DNA of 64,000 nucleotides from Konateibacter massiliensis (GTDB taxonomy: Bacteria > Bacillota > Clostridia > Lachnospirales > Lachnospiraceae). The position numbers and the translations under genes were made by a program. Shown here piece after piece: positions 51,411 to 59,999 of the stretch (position 1 is its first letter; each line of letters opens with the position of its first letter). The stretch spans positions 2,298,332-2,362,331 of the forward strand of contig NZ_LT860099.1 in the NCBI RefSeq assembly GCF_900184995.1, in the 5' to 3' direction. A model generated the notes under the pieces. The model had not been told where the DNA came from. It saw only the letters and a program-made list of their open reading frames with translations, and made no database searches.

Positions 51411-52681
51411 TGTCTATCACCTGCCTTAATTAATGTTTCTCCACTTTCCAGTATAGAATCCGGATAGTCTTCTGTTGTTGTAGCTCCCGATATTGCTGTA
51501 TTTTTACCAATTTTAACATGAGCAGGAATAACAGAATTCTCTGCCACAGTAACCAAACCAAAGGAATAAATGTCAGGCTTTATTTTATTCGGTTCCTCCT
51601 CACCAACTCCCAGCTCAACATCAGTACCAATTACAACACTTTCTGCAATAATTGCTTTGTCTATCACACAGTTATCTCCGATTTCCGCATCCTTCATAAT
51701 GATAGAGTCACGGACAACTGCACCTCTTCCTATCGTAACTCCCGAACCGATTACAGAATTGTATACTTCCCCATAAATCGAGGTTCCCTCACCTATAATA
51801 CTTTTCTCGATACTGGATTCACCGGAAACATACTGCGGGGTGATACGATCGCTCTTTGTATATATTTTCCAGAACTCTTCATATAAATTAAATTCAGGAA
51901 TCAAATCAATCAATTCCATATTTGCTTCCCAGTAGGATCCTAATGTTCCGACATCCTTCCAGTAGCCATTGTATTCATATGCAAACAGCCGTTCTCCCTT
52001 GCTGTGGCAATATGGAATAATATGCTTTCCAAAGTCGCAGGAGTTCTGCTCGGACATGGTAATCAAGGCTTCCTTTAATACCTTCCATGTAAATATGTAA
52101 ATACCCATTGATGCCAGATTACTTCTTGGCTTTTCCGGCTTTTCCTCAAACTCTGTGATACGGTTCTCTTCATCCGTAATCATAATTCCGAAACGGCTTG
52201 CTTCCTCCAACGGCACAGGCATTACTGCAATCGTAACATCTGCATTATTTTCCTTATGAAAGTCCAGCATTACCTCATAATCCATTTTATAAATATGATC
52301 ACCTGAAAGAATTAGCACATATTCCGGATTATAAGATTCCATATAATCCATATTCTGATAAATGGCATTCGCCGTACCGGTATACCACTCACTGTTTGCA
52401 CTCTTCTCATAAGGAGGCAATATGGTAACACCCCCGATATTCCTGTCCAAATCCCACGGAATACCGATACCGATATGTGTGTTAAGCCTCAATGGCTGAT
52501 ACTGTGTCAGCACCCCGACTGTATCAATACCTGAATTAATACAATTGCTTAACGGAAAATCAATAATTCGGTATTTTCCACCAAAACTAACTGCAGGTTT
52601 TGCTACTTTAGAAGTTAACACCCCTAGTCTGCTGCCTTGTCCACCCGCAAGGAGCATTGCTATCATCTCTTTCTTAACCAT
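51407..52681 (-). CDS. glgC: Glucose-1-phosphate adenylyltransferase, catalytic subunit
   Basis: Makes ADP-glucose for glycogen. About 424 residues with the intact motif [48 protein letters not shown] and a C-terminal left-handed beta-helix with hexapeptide repeats. Start 52681 has AGAGGTGATTAC upstream; the frame is open to 52735. No synthase or branching enzyme is in the window. Confidence 0.96.
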   Translation of the reverse strand: MVKKEMIAMLLAGGQGSRLGVLTSKVAKPAVSFGGKYRIIDFPLSNCINSGIDTVGVLTQYQPLRLNTHIGIGIPWDLDRNIGGVTILPPYEKSANSEWYTGTANAIYQNMDYMESYNPEYVLILSGDHIYKMDYEVMLDFHKENNADVTIAVMPVPLEEASRFGIMITDEENRITEFEEKPEKPRSNLASMGIYIFTWKVLKEALITMSEQNSCDFGKHIIPYCHSKGERLFAYEYNGYWKDVGTLGSYWEANMELIDLIPEFNLYEEFWKIYTKSDRITPQYVSGESSIEKSIIGEGTSIYGEVYNSVIGSGVTIGRGAVVRDSIIMKDAEIGDNCVIDKAIIAESVVIGTDVELGVGEEEPNKIKPDIYSFGLVTVAENSVIPAHVKIGKNTAISGATTTEDYPDSILESGETLIKAGDRQ

Positions 52682-52783
52682 GTAATCACCTCTTGCTGTT
52701 TTAGTAAATACTTCCATGATAAACCCACTTACCATATGAAAATTGCACTCATTTTCTTTTTATTAGTAAAATGGTTTGTTCTT

Positions 52784-52812
52784 ATTATACCATAGACGCA
52801 TTAAATTTTGAA
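52784..52812 (-). promoter_or_regulatory. glgC operon promoter
   Basis: Minus strand: TTCAAA (52807-52812), 17 bp, TATAAT (52784-52789), about 100 bp before the ATG. The gap beyond it (52813-52965) is AT-rich with one inverted repeat, ATGAAATTA / TAATTTCAT (52821-52851). Confidence 0.6.
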
Positions 52813-52965
52813 TAAATTTTATGAAATTATTATAATTTTATGTAATTTCATTATGATATTTTAAATAATTTAAACTAATTTAGTTTTTGGGGGCTGTAAA
52901 TAAAATATTTATTATTCCTATCATTAATATATGTACAAGTATCAAAAATATGACAAGAAGAATGA

Positions 52966-53022
52966 TTGACAGGTTTTCCGGTATCGTTTATAATTAATAT
53001 TGATAATTGTTATTATTTTTAC
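52966..53022 (+). promoter_or_regulatory. Consensus promoter and Fur/PerR-like operator of the regulator gene
   Basis: TTGACA (52966-52971), 17 bp, TATAAT (52989-52994). An imperfect 13-3-13 palindrome starts at the -10: TTAATATTGATAA (52994-53006), TTG, TTATTATTTTTAC (53010-53022); TGATAATTGTTATTA inside it is close to PerR boxes. The rubrerythrin promoter has the same layout. Confidence 0.65.
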
Positions 53023-53106
53023 TAAGTAATAAGTATTTACACCGCGTATTCAACCTTTACTTCTTTATTACTTAAATATAGTTATTTTCATGGAAGGAGG
53101 ACTACT

Positions 53107-53496
53107 ATGCAAACGTTAAAATATAGCCGCCAGCGGGAAGCAATCAAAGAATTTCTGATGAGCAGAACCGATCACCCCACTGCCGACACGGTATATACAA
53201 ATATTCGCCAGGAATTTCCTAATATAAGTTTGGGAACTGTTTACCGTAATCTTTCACTTCTCTCTGATATAGGAGAAATATTGAAGATTTCCACAGGTGA
53301 GGGCGGCGATCGTTTTGATGCCAATACGGCACCTCACTATCATTTTATCTGTACAAAATGCAACAGTGTTATCGATTTGGAAATGGAAGGTATGGAGCAT
53401 ATCAATGAGCTTGCTTCCGCCAACTTCAGCGGTCAGATTACCGGACACACTGCTCATTTCTACGGAACATGTGAGAATTGTATTAACAAACATTAA
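53107..53496 (+). CDS. Fur family transcriptional regulator, PerR-like
   Basis: 129 residues: winged helix (1-80; HPTADTVYTNIRQEFPNISL, GTVYRNLSLLSDIGEI) and a metal-binding dimerisation domain with HYHFICTKCNSV and a closing CENC pair, giving a CxxC...CxxC structural zinc site. The sensing His/Asp set (D in DRFDANTAPHYH) suits PerR-type peroxide sensing. AAGGAGGA precedes the ATG. Next to reverse rubrerythrin and sharing an operator type with it, it probably represses both genes. Confidence 0.9.
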   Translation: MQTLKYSRQREAIKEFLMSRTDHPTADTVYTNIRQEFPNISLGTVYRNLSLLSDIGEILKISTGEGGDRFDANTAPHYHFICTKCNSVIDLEMEGMEHINELASANFSGQITGHTAHFYGTCENCINKH

Positions 53497-53521
53497 GTTT
53501 TATATTTTTCACATACAACTA

Positions 53522-53577
53522 TTGACATAACATCTTTATTGTGATAAATTAATATCAGTAACTATTACTAATATTAA
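53522..53577 (+). promoter_or_regulatory. Reverse rubrerythrin promoter and palindromic operator
   Basis: TTGACA (53522-53527), 17 bp, TAAATT (53545-53550). A near-perfect palindrome follows: TTAATATCAGTAA (53549-53561), CTA, TTACTAATATTAA (53565-53577), one mismatch in 13. It overlaps the end of the -10, ideal for repression. Confidence 0.7.
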
Positions 53578-53608
53578 AATTTTTATATAAGAAAAGGAGA
53601 TTATTATA

Positions 53609-54151
53609 ATGAAGAAGTATGTCTGTCAAGTTTGTGGTTATGTTCATGAGGGAGATTCAGCACCGGAGTACTGTCCAATCTGTAAAGCACCAGCAGAGAA
53701 GTTCACAGAGCAGTCTGGAGAATTAACATGGGCTGCAGAGCATGTTGTAGGTGTTGCTCAGGGCGTTAGTGAAGATATTCTCAGCGACTTAAGAATGAAC
53801 TTCGAAGGAGAATGTTCAGAGGTTGGTATGTACCTTGCTATGGCAAGAGTTGCACATAGAGAAGGATATCCTGAAATCGGTTTATACTACGAAAAAGCTG
53901 CTTACGAAGAAGCAGAGCACGCAGCTAAATTTGCTGAATTACTCGGCGAAGTAATCACAAACAGCACAAAGAAAAATCTTGAGCTCAGAGTAGATGCAGA
54001 AAACGGCGCTACCGCAGGCAAATTCGACCTTGCAAAACGTGCAAAAGAGCAGAATCTGGATGCCATCCACGACACAGTACATGAAATGGCAAGGGATGAA
54101 GCAAGACACGGCAAGGCATTCAAAGGGTTATTGGAGAGATACTTTGGCTAA
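53609..54151 (+). CDS. Reverse rubrerythrin (N-terminal rubredoxin)
   Basis: Peroxide- and oxygen-reducing di-iron protein of anaerobes. 180 residues with a rubredoxin domain first ([10 protein letters not shown] ... CPICKAP, two CxxC) and the four-helix di-iron domain after ([42 protein letters not shown]), the reverse of the classical order. AAAGGAG precedes the ATG. Likely derepressed under peroxide stress through the Fur-family neighbour. Confidence 0.95.
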   Translation: MKKYVCQVCGYVHEGDSAPEYCPICKAPAEKFTEQSGELTWAAEHVVGVAQGVSEDILSDLRMNFEGECSEVGMYLAMARVAHREGYPEIGLYYEKAAYEEAEHAAKFAELLGEVITNSTKKNLELRVDAENGATAGKFDLAKRAKEQNLDAIHDTVHEMARDEARHGKAFKGLLERYFG

Positions 54152-54177
54152 GCTACAAGCCATGCAATAAAGTAAAG

Positions 54178-54214
54178 AAACACATTCCGGGAGCTTGCTC
54201 ACGCGAATGTGTTT
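54178..54214 (+). terminator. Rubrerythrin terminator
   Basis: A 10-bp stem AAACACATTC / GAATGTGTTT with a 17-nt loop and a T7 tract, 26 bp past the stop. Confidence 0.85.
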
Positions 54215-54245
54215 TTTTGCTTTATTATACGGCGCCAGCCGTCCA

Positions 54246-54432
54246 GCGAGAAGCAGCGAAGCGAATTCGAGCTGGAGCATGGCTGTAAGTTCACATCAAC
54301 TCTTCGCCCCTGCGAGAACAGCGAAGCGCATTCGAGCCCCATCCACTCTATGCATCCCCGCGAGAACAGCGAAGCGCATTCGAGCCATCAACCCCTCATC
54401 CCCCTCGCAAGAACAGCAACGCAAATCTAAGC
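54246..54432 (+). repeat. Four decaying copies of a 26-27 bp repeat
   Basis: Units start at 54246, 54312, 54360 and 54407, each with the core CAGCGAAGCG and end ATTCGAGC; copies 2 and 3 are identical over 26 bp, copy 1 has an extra base, copy 4 has five or so changes. Spacers are 39, 22 and 21 bp. Each unit can form a GCGAA/TTCG mini-hairpin. It fills most of the 0.4-kb gap between rubrerythrin and the GNAT gene; no gene is seen there. Confidence 0.75.
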
Positions 54433-54543
54433 CCATCACCTTATCAGATTATCATACTCACATCTCCTATATCCCCACCAAATGCACTCATTAGAAATAT
54501 AGTACCAAAATCACCCCTAATAATTTTTCGTCTTTCATCCCAC

Positions 54544-54981
54544 CTATTCCCTATACATCATTGGTGTATACCGAATCCCATCTCTCATTTGTTCTTTTGC
54601 CGTGTCAACAAATCCCAAACATCGATATATCTTAACAGCATAGGGCGAAGAATTTACTGTTATCTCAGCAGAAGTCCTGTTTTCAAGTACCTTTTGAAAA
54701 AGCATTTTTCCTATTCCTTGTTTATGGTGCTTTCCTTCCACAAAGAACAAAGCAATATGATTTCCTTCATTTCTCGTTGCAATAACACCCACAAGTATTG
54801 CGTTGTGATAAGCACCATACATCACCAATTCATTCATATAATCCTCATTGTATATTGCTGTATCTTTAAATGTTTTCACTCCCTCATTCGAATAGTCAGG
54901 GGCTTCAAATTGCATAAATACGGCATCAATGAGTTTTATAGCTTTCTCTCTTTCTGCTTCTTCTATCTTTCTAATTTCCAT
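54544..54981 (-). CDS. GNAT family N-acetyltransferase
   Basis: About 145 residues with acetyl-CoA motif region VEGKHHKQGIGKMLFQKVLE and the end VKIYRCLGFVDTAKEQ. Substrate unknown. The start is unsure: ATG 54981 has no good ribosome site, and an in-frame TTG lies at 54993. It ends 392 bp from rubrerythrin, facing it. Confidence 0.8.
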   Translation of the reverse strand: MEIRKIEEAEREKAIKLIDAVFMQFEAPDYSNEGVKTFKDTAIYNEDYMNELVMYGAYHNAILVGVIATRNEGNHIALFFVEGKHHKQGIGKMLFQKVLENRTSAEITVNSSPYAVKIYRCLGFVDTAKEQMRDGIRYTPMMYRE

Positions 54982-55025
54982 TTTATCATTCAAATACTCA
55001 CAAGAATTATTGAAGTATTTCTCCT

Positions 55026-55577
55026 TTATTTTCTTTTTATAATATTACAAAATGCCTCAATTTCGTTTACTCTATTTGGCACATCCGTTATATATTCAAC
55101 CGAACACAATCCCAAACTTCCACTCGCAGCAATCTCCAAATGACCGTAAAAATGCTCAATACTTTCTATTATATTATTACATTCCCGCATGCTTGGTCCT
55201 GTCCTTAAAGCAATACTATAACCTTTTTTTCCTTGACTAATTGTTGCATGAGGATCGTGCGTATTACACCACGGTGTACATCTATCTATAAATGCTTTAA
55301 ATTGACCGGGAATATCAGCCCAATAGGATGGTGAAACTGAAATAATTCTATCCGCCCACTCAAATTCAGCCATTATATTTTCTACATCATCATCTTGTAT
55401 CATGCACGTTCCCGTATTATGACAACTTCTACACCCCTTGCAAAAATCAAATTTATAATCATCTATACAAATAATCTTGACATTATACTGCGTAATCAAA
55501 CATGAAAAAATAACCGTTGCTATCTCGGCAGTTGCACCAGTTCTAACCGGACTACAATTTATTATCAATGCATTCAT
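55026..55577 (-). CDS. Flavodoxin-fold NAD(P)H-dependent FMN reductase
   Basis: About 183 residues with the FMN-phosphate loop NCSPVRTGATAE and a cysteine cluster CKGCRSCHNTGTCMIQDD, seen in iron-sulfur-flavoprotein-like and multimeric flavodoxin WrbA-like reductases, then SPSYWADIPGQFKAFIDR. The electron partner is unknown. ATG 55577 follows GGGGTGG; the frame also has a GTG at 55586. Confidence 0.82.
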   Translation of the reverse strand: MNALIINCSPVRTGATAEIATVIFSCLITQYNVKIICIDDYKFDFCKGCRSCHNTGTCMIQDDDVENIMAEFEWADRIISVSPSYWADIPGQFKAFIDRCTPWCNTHDPHATISQGKKGYSIALRTGPSMRECNNIIESIEHFYGHLEIAASGSLGLCSVEYITDVPNRVNEIEAFCNIIKRK

Positions 55578-55745
55578 TTTGTCCACCCCCGCTAAGTCAA
55601 ATTTCTATATCTCTCTTTTTCAATAATAACATATATTCCCATTTTGATAAATATTCAAGTCAGTTGTCTTTTAACATGTTCCGTTATATAATTATTTTTA
55701 TTAAACAAACTATCAAACTATTGAAATTCTGCGGAGGTATATCTT

Positions 55746-56102
55746 ATGAAATTAAATTTTATTACTTTTATGGTTAGAGACATTGAAAAATCAGTTGCTT
55801 TTTATCAAGAACTGGCAGGTCTTCATGTAATAAACCGAATGAGTCCTGAGGCCGGGGAAATTGTATTCTTGGCAAATGAAAAGGGCGAAACGATGCTGGA
55901 ACTAATTGAATTTGAAGGGGTAGAAAAAGTTATGGCAAAGGGAATGGTCATGAGTTTTTCTGCAAAAGATGAACTTGAGGAATTGAGAGAGAAAGCTATT
56001 ACATTGGGCTATTCTCCATCAGAAATTATTGCACAAGGACCAAAACCAAAACATTTTAAAGTTACAGATCCTGATGGAATTATTGTAGAGTTTAGTGTTT
56101 GA
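55746..56102 (+). CDS. VOC family protein (glyoxalase/dioxygenase fold)
   Basis: 118 residues forming two beta-alpha-beta-beta-beta units (NFITFMVRDIEKSVAFYQEL, HFKVTDPDGIIVEF). It resembles lactoylglutathione-lyase-like and bleomycin-resistance-like proteins; reaction unknown. GGAGGTATATCTT precedes the ATG. Convergent with the ATL-like gene across a repeat element. Confidence 0.85.
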   Translation: MKLNFITFMVRDIEKSVAFYQELAGLHVINRMSPEAGEIVFLANEKGETMLELIEFEGVEKVMAKGMVMSFSAKDELEELREKAITLGYSPSEIIAQGPKPKHFKVTDPDGIIVEFSV

Positions 56103-56116
56103 TTTTATAATTACAG

Positions 56117-56217
56117 TAGCTCGAGCAGTTGATTACATCTGCAAACTATGCTCGCCGCAATATGCATTATATTTTTATATCATAGAAAATTCGAAAGAAT
56201 TTCCTATGATATAAAAA
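56117..56217 (+). repeat. Dispersed element, diverged copy
   Basis: A middle with GCTCGAGCAG ... GCTCGCCGC, then TATGCATTATA, then hairpin 2: TTTTTATATCATAG (56172-56185) / CTATGATATAAAAA (56204-56217). It lies between convergent genes and may also act as their terminator. Confidence 0.6.
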
Positions 56218-56221
56218 TTTG

Positions 56222-56701
56222 TCAGCCTAATTGAAACATACTCTTTTCATAATCCTTTACATAGTATCTGATGTTAGTTCTACCTTTTTGAATTATAGTA
56301 TGTCCCTCGTCTTCTAGTTTTCTCTTTTGAAGTTCAATACCTTCCGGATATTTAGGATTTAATTCACCATTTGCTTTTAATGTTCTCCAATATGGTGTTT
56401 CCTCTTCATTTCTTTGATAACTAGCCCAAGCAACAATAGAAGTAAATATACCGGCAGTTATTGGATCGGTGAAATCAGCATTATTTTTCCTTGCAAAGTA
56501 TTCTCTGATACTTCCTACTGTAATTACTTTTCCATAAGGTACCTTTTTCATCACTTCATCGTAATACATAGGTGGAGCGAAATACATGTTTTCACCGCCA
56601 TATTTTTCTATGCTCGCCTTATCCGTTATCTTTTGAATCTTAGGCATATCCTTAGTTTCTTTGAGCATAGCATTAAAATCCTTTTCACTTTCATGAGCCA
56701 T
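56222..56701 (-). CDS. MGMT-family alkyltransferase-like protein
   Basis: 159 residues. A winged-helix DNA-binding region is seen (VPYGKVITVGSIREYFARKNN), and the region that holds the PCHRV active site of O6-alkylguanine methyltransferases reads PYWRTLKANGELNPKYPEG, without the acceptor cysteine. That is the pattern of ATL proteins, which flag alkylated bases for excision repair. An N-terminal extension of ~45 residues is extra. AAGGAGG precedes the ATG. Confidence 0.78.
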   Translation of the reverse strand: MAHESEKDFNAMLKETKDMPKIQKITDKASIEKYGGENMYFAPPMYYDEVMKKVPYGKVITVGSIREYFARKNNADFTDPITAGIFTSIVAWASYQRNEEETPYWRTLKANGELNPKYPEGIELQKRKLEDEGHTIIQKGRTNIRYYVKDYEKSMFQLG

Positions 56702-56872
56702 CGTTTTTCCTCCTTTTCAAGTAAATATATAATAATAAATAATCGAATGCAATGAGACGATTTTAATTTTCTAAAATATAATTTGCAGAAATAATTGTAT
56801 CATATTCATCTAAAAATATGCTAAACTTAAATAATAGCATAGCAAGTCACTTAGAATCTAGGAGAAAGATAC

Positions 56873-57241
56873 ATGGAAAATTATTCACAAAAAGAACTAG
56901 ATGCCGCATTACAGCTTGTATCTTCTACCATCAATAAGTGTGAAAAGATGCAGTTAAAATTTGCGGAGGGTACCTCACAATACTCTCTCTTAAAGAACCG
57001 AATTAAGGCTTTGTATATTTCAAAGGCTTTGATAGAAAAGGATAGTAATATTGGAATGTATACTCAGACAGATTTAGAAAAAGCATTACCACCTGTGCTT
57101 TCCATTATAAGCAAAACAGAGAAAGCTCAAATGAAGTATAACAAAGAAACTACTTCTTACAAGCGGTTTGATTCTATCATAAATGCAATGTATATTTCCA
57201 AATTTTTTATTGAGAGCGAAATATCGAAACGAACACAGTAA
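56873..57241 (+). CDS. Hypothetical protein made of two ~60-residue repeats
   Basis: Not recognised. 122 residues, soluble, helical. Residues 4-60 (YSQKELDAALQLVSSTINKC ... KALYISKALIEKDS) and 63-120 (YTQTDLEKALPPVLSIISKT ... NAMYISKFFIESEI) are clear duplicates, each with a central K/Q-K-F/Y charged turn. TAGGAGAAAG precedes the ATG. The GNAT gene follows after 51 bp on the same strand. Confidence 0.7.
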   Translation: MENYSQKELDAALQLVSSTINKCEKMQLKFAEGTSQYSLLKNRIKALYISKALIEKDSNIGMYTQTDLEKALPPVLSIISKTEKAQMKYNKETTSYKRFDSIINAMYISKFFIESEISKRTQ

Positions 57242-57292
57242 CTTCTAAATTTAAGAGCCTGCAAGAAAAGGCAGCATTCAGAAAGGACCCCC

Positions 57293-58060
57293 ATGGTAAA
57301 AGTAACCACGTGTACAGAGCAAATAGAACATATATTTAACAACTGGTCTGAAACCCTAATATGGTCATGCCTTCAGGGCGTTATGGGAAGTTTATATGTA
57401 AATAACACGGAAAATCCGGTTTCAGCAATGGCGGTATTGGGAGACTTTTGTTTTCTCGCGGGGGTACCGGATGAAAACTTGGGAAAATTTAAGCCTGAAG
57501 AGTTTGACCGGAATTTTATGATTATGGTGCCGCAGAACGAAGCATGGGCAAGAATTATCGAGAATGCATACGGGCACAAGGCAAAACAAGTAACCAGATA
57601 TGCAATAAAAAAGGAACAAGATGTTTTTGATATCGCAAAGCTTCAGGAGATTGTTGAATCTTTGCCACCCGAATATAAAATAAGCAATATTGACAAAGAG
57701 CTTTTTGAACAGTGCAGGGTGATAAATTGGTGCAAAGACTGGGTTTTGCAATATTCCGATTATGAGATGTTTAAAAACCTTGGCTTGGGCGTTGTCATCC
57801 TAAAGGATGGAGAACCTGTCTCAGGCGTCTCTGCGTATTCTGCATACCGGGAAGGCATTGAAATAGAAATTGATACAAAAGCAGAATACCGAAGGCTTGG
57901 TCTTGCAAAAATATGCGGTGCACAACTGATTTTGGAATGTTTAAAACGAGACTTATATCCAAGCTGGGATGCCCAAAACAAGGGGTCTGTGGCTCTTGCT
58001 GAAAAGCTGGGGTATCATTATGACCATGATTATCAGGCATATGAGATTTATTTTAAATAG
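57293..58060 (+). CDS. GNAT acetyltransferase, ZmaR-like family
   Basis: 255 residues: an N-terminal arm with the SAMAVLGDFCFLAG type strand and a C-terminal GNAT core (EIEIDTKAEYRRLGLAKICGAQL, SWDAQNKGSVALAEKLGY). It fits the GNAT_acetyltran group, which includes the zwittermicin-resistance protein. Target unknown. GAAAGGA lies a few bases upstream of the ATG. Confidence 0.8.
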   Translation: MVKVTTCTEQIEHIFNNWSETLIWSCLQGVMGSLYVNNTENPVSAMAVLGDFCFLAGVPDENLGKFKPEEFDRNFMIMVPQNEAWARIIENAYGHKAKQVTRYAIKKEQDVFDIAKLQEIVESLPPEYKISNIDKELFEQCRVINWCKDWVLQYSDYEMFKNLGLGVVILKDGEPVSGVSAYSAYREGIEIEIDTKAEYRRLGLAKICGAQLILECLKRDLYPSWDAQNKGSVALAEKLGYHYDHDYQAYEIYFK

Positions 58061-58246
58061 GCCCTATAGCTTATCTATCATCTTTTTGAAAACTTCCTTT
58101 CGCTCACTCATGGAAGTAGGACTGGATATCATATACACCCAGTTCTATTCCTCCATCCCATGCCTTCTCCCATCACTTCGTCCTCCCGATTTGCTTATAT
58201 TCTTCCCATGTGCTTGCCTGAAATCGCTTCACCTATTATAAATTTA

Positions 58247-59146
58247 TTACATGCAATATTTTTTCAAGGCTTCCAGATAAATTTTACCGAGGCGGCTCAA
58301 CATACACTTCTTGTTCACCACATATCCTATGTGCATCGCACCTTCCTCTTTCAGGGGAACCGCCACGATGTCTTTTCCGTTTAGTTCCTCGTCAATGATA
58401 CCGCTGCATACCGTATATCCGTTCAGCCCGATTAACAAATTAAAAAGCGACGCGCGGTCACGCACTCTGATATTTTTCCTGCGGTGTATCACACTGAATA
58501 TCTCTTCTGAATAATAAAAGGAATTGCGCTCACCCTGCTCAAACGACAGATATGGGTATTCCGCTAGTTCCTCCATCGTAACCGCTTTTTTGCCCGCCAG
58601 CGGGTGCCTGCTGCTGACAAATACATGAGGCTTTGCCACAAACAATTCGTGAAATTCAAGATTGTTTGCTTTCATAATTTTGCAGAGTACCGTCTCATTA
58701 AACTCATTTAAAAACAATACCCCGATTTCGCTTTTCATATTTGCCACATCGTCAATAATCTCGTAAGTCTGCGTCTCCCGGAGGCTGAAATCGTACTCCT
58801 CCTGCCCATATTCCTTTATCAAATCCACAAACGCATTGACCGCAAAGGAGTAGTGTTGGGTTGAAATACAAAATTCCTGCTTTCCGCCCTTCCCGCCTTT
58901 GTATGTCTCCTCCAATAAGTTTGCCTGCTCTAATACCTGCCTCGCATAGCCGAGAAAAGCTTCCCCTTCCTTCGAGACAACAATCCCCTTGTTCGTTCTC
59001 TCAAAGATGCTGATACCCATCTCCTTCTCCAATTCCTTTATGGCATTGGTGAGACTAGGCTGCGATATAAATAAATTGCTGGCGGCTTCCGTGATGGTGC
59101 CCGTTTCTGCCACCATAGTGACATATTTTAATTGTTGTAAGGTCAT
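58247..59146 (-). CDS. LysR family transcriptional regulator
   Basis: About 299 residues: N-terminal winged helix (TLQQLKYVTMVAETGTITEA, LFISQPSLTNAIKELEKEMG), linker helix, and a periplasmic-binding-type effector domain. The effector is unknown. Start 59146 follows GGAGGCTAAC; it lies 13 bp after the AAC(3)-type gene, suggesting co-transcription. The 186-bp gap to the previous gene holds nothing clear. Confidence 0.92.
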   Translation of the reverse strand: MTLQQLKYVTMVAETGTITEAASNLFISQPSLTNAIKELEKEMGISIFERTNKGIVVSKEGEAFLGYARQVLEQANLLEETYKGGKGGKQEFCISTQHYSFAVNAFVDLIKEYGQEEYDFSLRETQTYEIIDDVANMKSEIGVLFLNEFNETVLCKIMKANNLEFHELFVAKPHVFVSSRHPLAGKKAVTMEELAEYPYLSFEQGERNSFYYSEEIFSVIHRRKNIRVRDRASLFNLLIGLNGYTVCSGIIDEELNGKDIVAVPLKEEGAMHIGYVVNKKCMLSRLGKIYLEALKKYCM

Positions 59147-59159
59147 GTTAGCCTCCTGC

Positions 59160-59903
59160 CTATCCTCTATCAATACCGTAAAGCTTATAAGGGTCCTCTA
59201 TCAATTTTTCTTGATATACCCCGACAACCTCCGGTATATCCATCAACATACACTTTGCGTTCCCTATTATTCCTTCTCTTATATAACCCTTTTCATACGC
59301 AATCGCTTGTATGGTGTACCACGCCTTTACCGGCGCGCAGCCATCTTCTACAAACCACTGGCTGGGATTATAAAGTTCATCTAACTTAGGTGATTTCATG
59401 ATTGCCGCTATTTCTTTCGGAAGATATTTTTCAGCATGATGCATTGCGGTGAGTGAATATATATCAACACCTATCATCACTGCCTTTCCGTCATTTTCAA
59501 GTAGATAGCGAAACATATTTTTTACTTCTTCTGCCTGTTTACCCCAAGCTGACGCGGCAAAAGTTCCCTCCCCCACCAAAGTATCAGGCATTAAGCGGAA
59601 GGTATCTGCTATTGCTCCCATTGCACTTACCGGCTCATCCTTAGACAAAACTTTTATCTTTCTAACTAAACCGTTTTTCTTATCCTCTTCATCCAACGGT
59701 AAATCACGGCTTAAACGCAATGCAGGCATAAAAATACTGCCTTCTTTTCCGACGACCTCTTTTAAGGCTTCGATTACAGTTTCAGCGCCGCCTTTCACAT
59801 ATCCTAAACTGCTCAAAGAGCTATGTACTGCAATATCCATTTTCTGTTCCACGCCAAGCCGGTGCAGCCCCTTTATAATATCTTCCTTCATTAATTCTTG
59901 CAT
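59160..59903 (-). CDS. AAC(3)-family aminoglycoside N-acetyltransferase-like protein
   Basis: 247 residues with the family start (DIAVHSSLSSLGYVKGGAETVIEAL), GSIFMPAL, and the GEGTFAASAWG block matching the AAC(3) 'SFAAxG' site. Many chromosomal members are not proven resistance enzymes, so drug modification is only possible. GAGGGGG precedes the ATG. First in a pair with a LysR regulator. Confidence 0.82.
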   Translation of the reverse strand: MQELMKEDIIKGLHRLGVEQKMDIAVHSSLSSLGYVKGGAETVIEALKEVVGKEGSIFMPALRLSRDLPLDEEDKKNGLVRKIKVLSKDEPVSAMGAIADTFRLMPDTLVGEGTFAASAWGKQAEEVKNMFRYLLENDGKAVMIGVDIYSLTAMHHAEKYLPKEIAAIMKSPKLDELYNPSQWFVEDGCAPVKAWYTIQAIAYEKGYIREGIIGNAKCMLMDIPEVVGVYQEKLIEDPYKLYGIDRG

Positions 59904-59999
59904 TTATCTGCCCCCTCTTAAGACTTAAGCCACTTAAAATCCAAAACCTTTATGTACATTCTAGTCTGATATATCTAAAAAATCAATTAATTCCTTTAA

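Noticed and set aside
53107-53496. Zur or ferric-uptake Fur instead of PerR-like
   Set aside because: Not excluded, but linkage to reverse rubrerythrin and the operator form favour PerR-type; the gene symbol is left empty.
54246-54432. CRISPR array
   Set aside because: Only four unequal repeats, irregular spacers, no cas genes and degenerate ends.
58064-58246. Minus-strand frames ending in SERKEVFKKMIDKL after the GNAT gene
   Set aside because: Only 26 codons between two stops; looks faintly coding (perhaps the end of a lost gene) but no family can be named, so no feature is listed.
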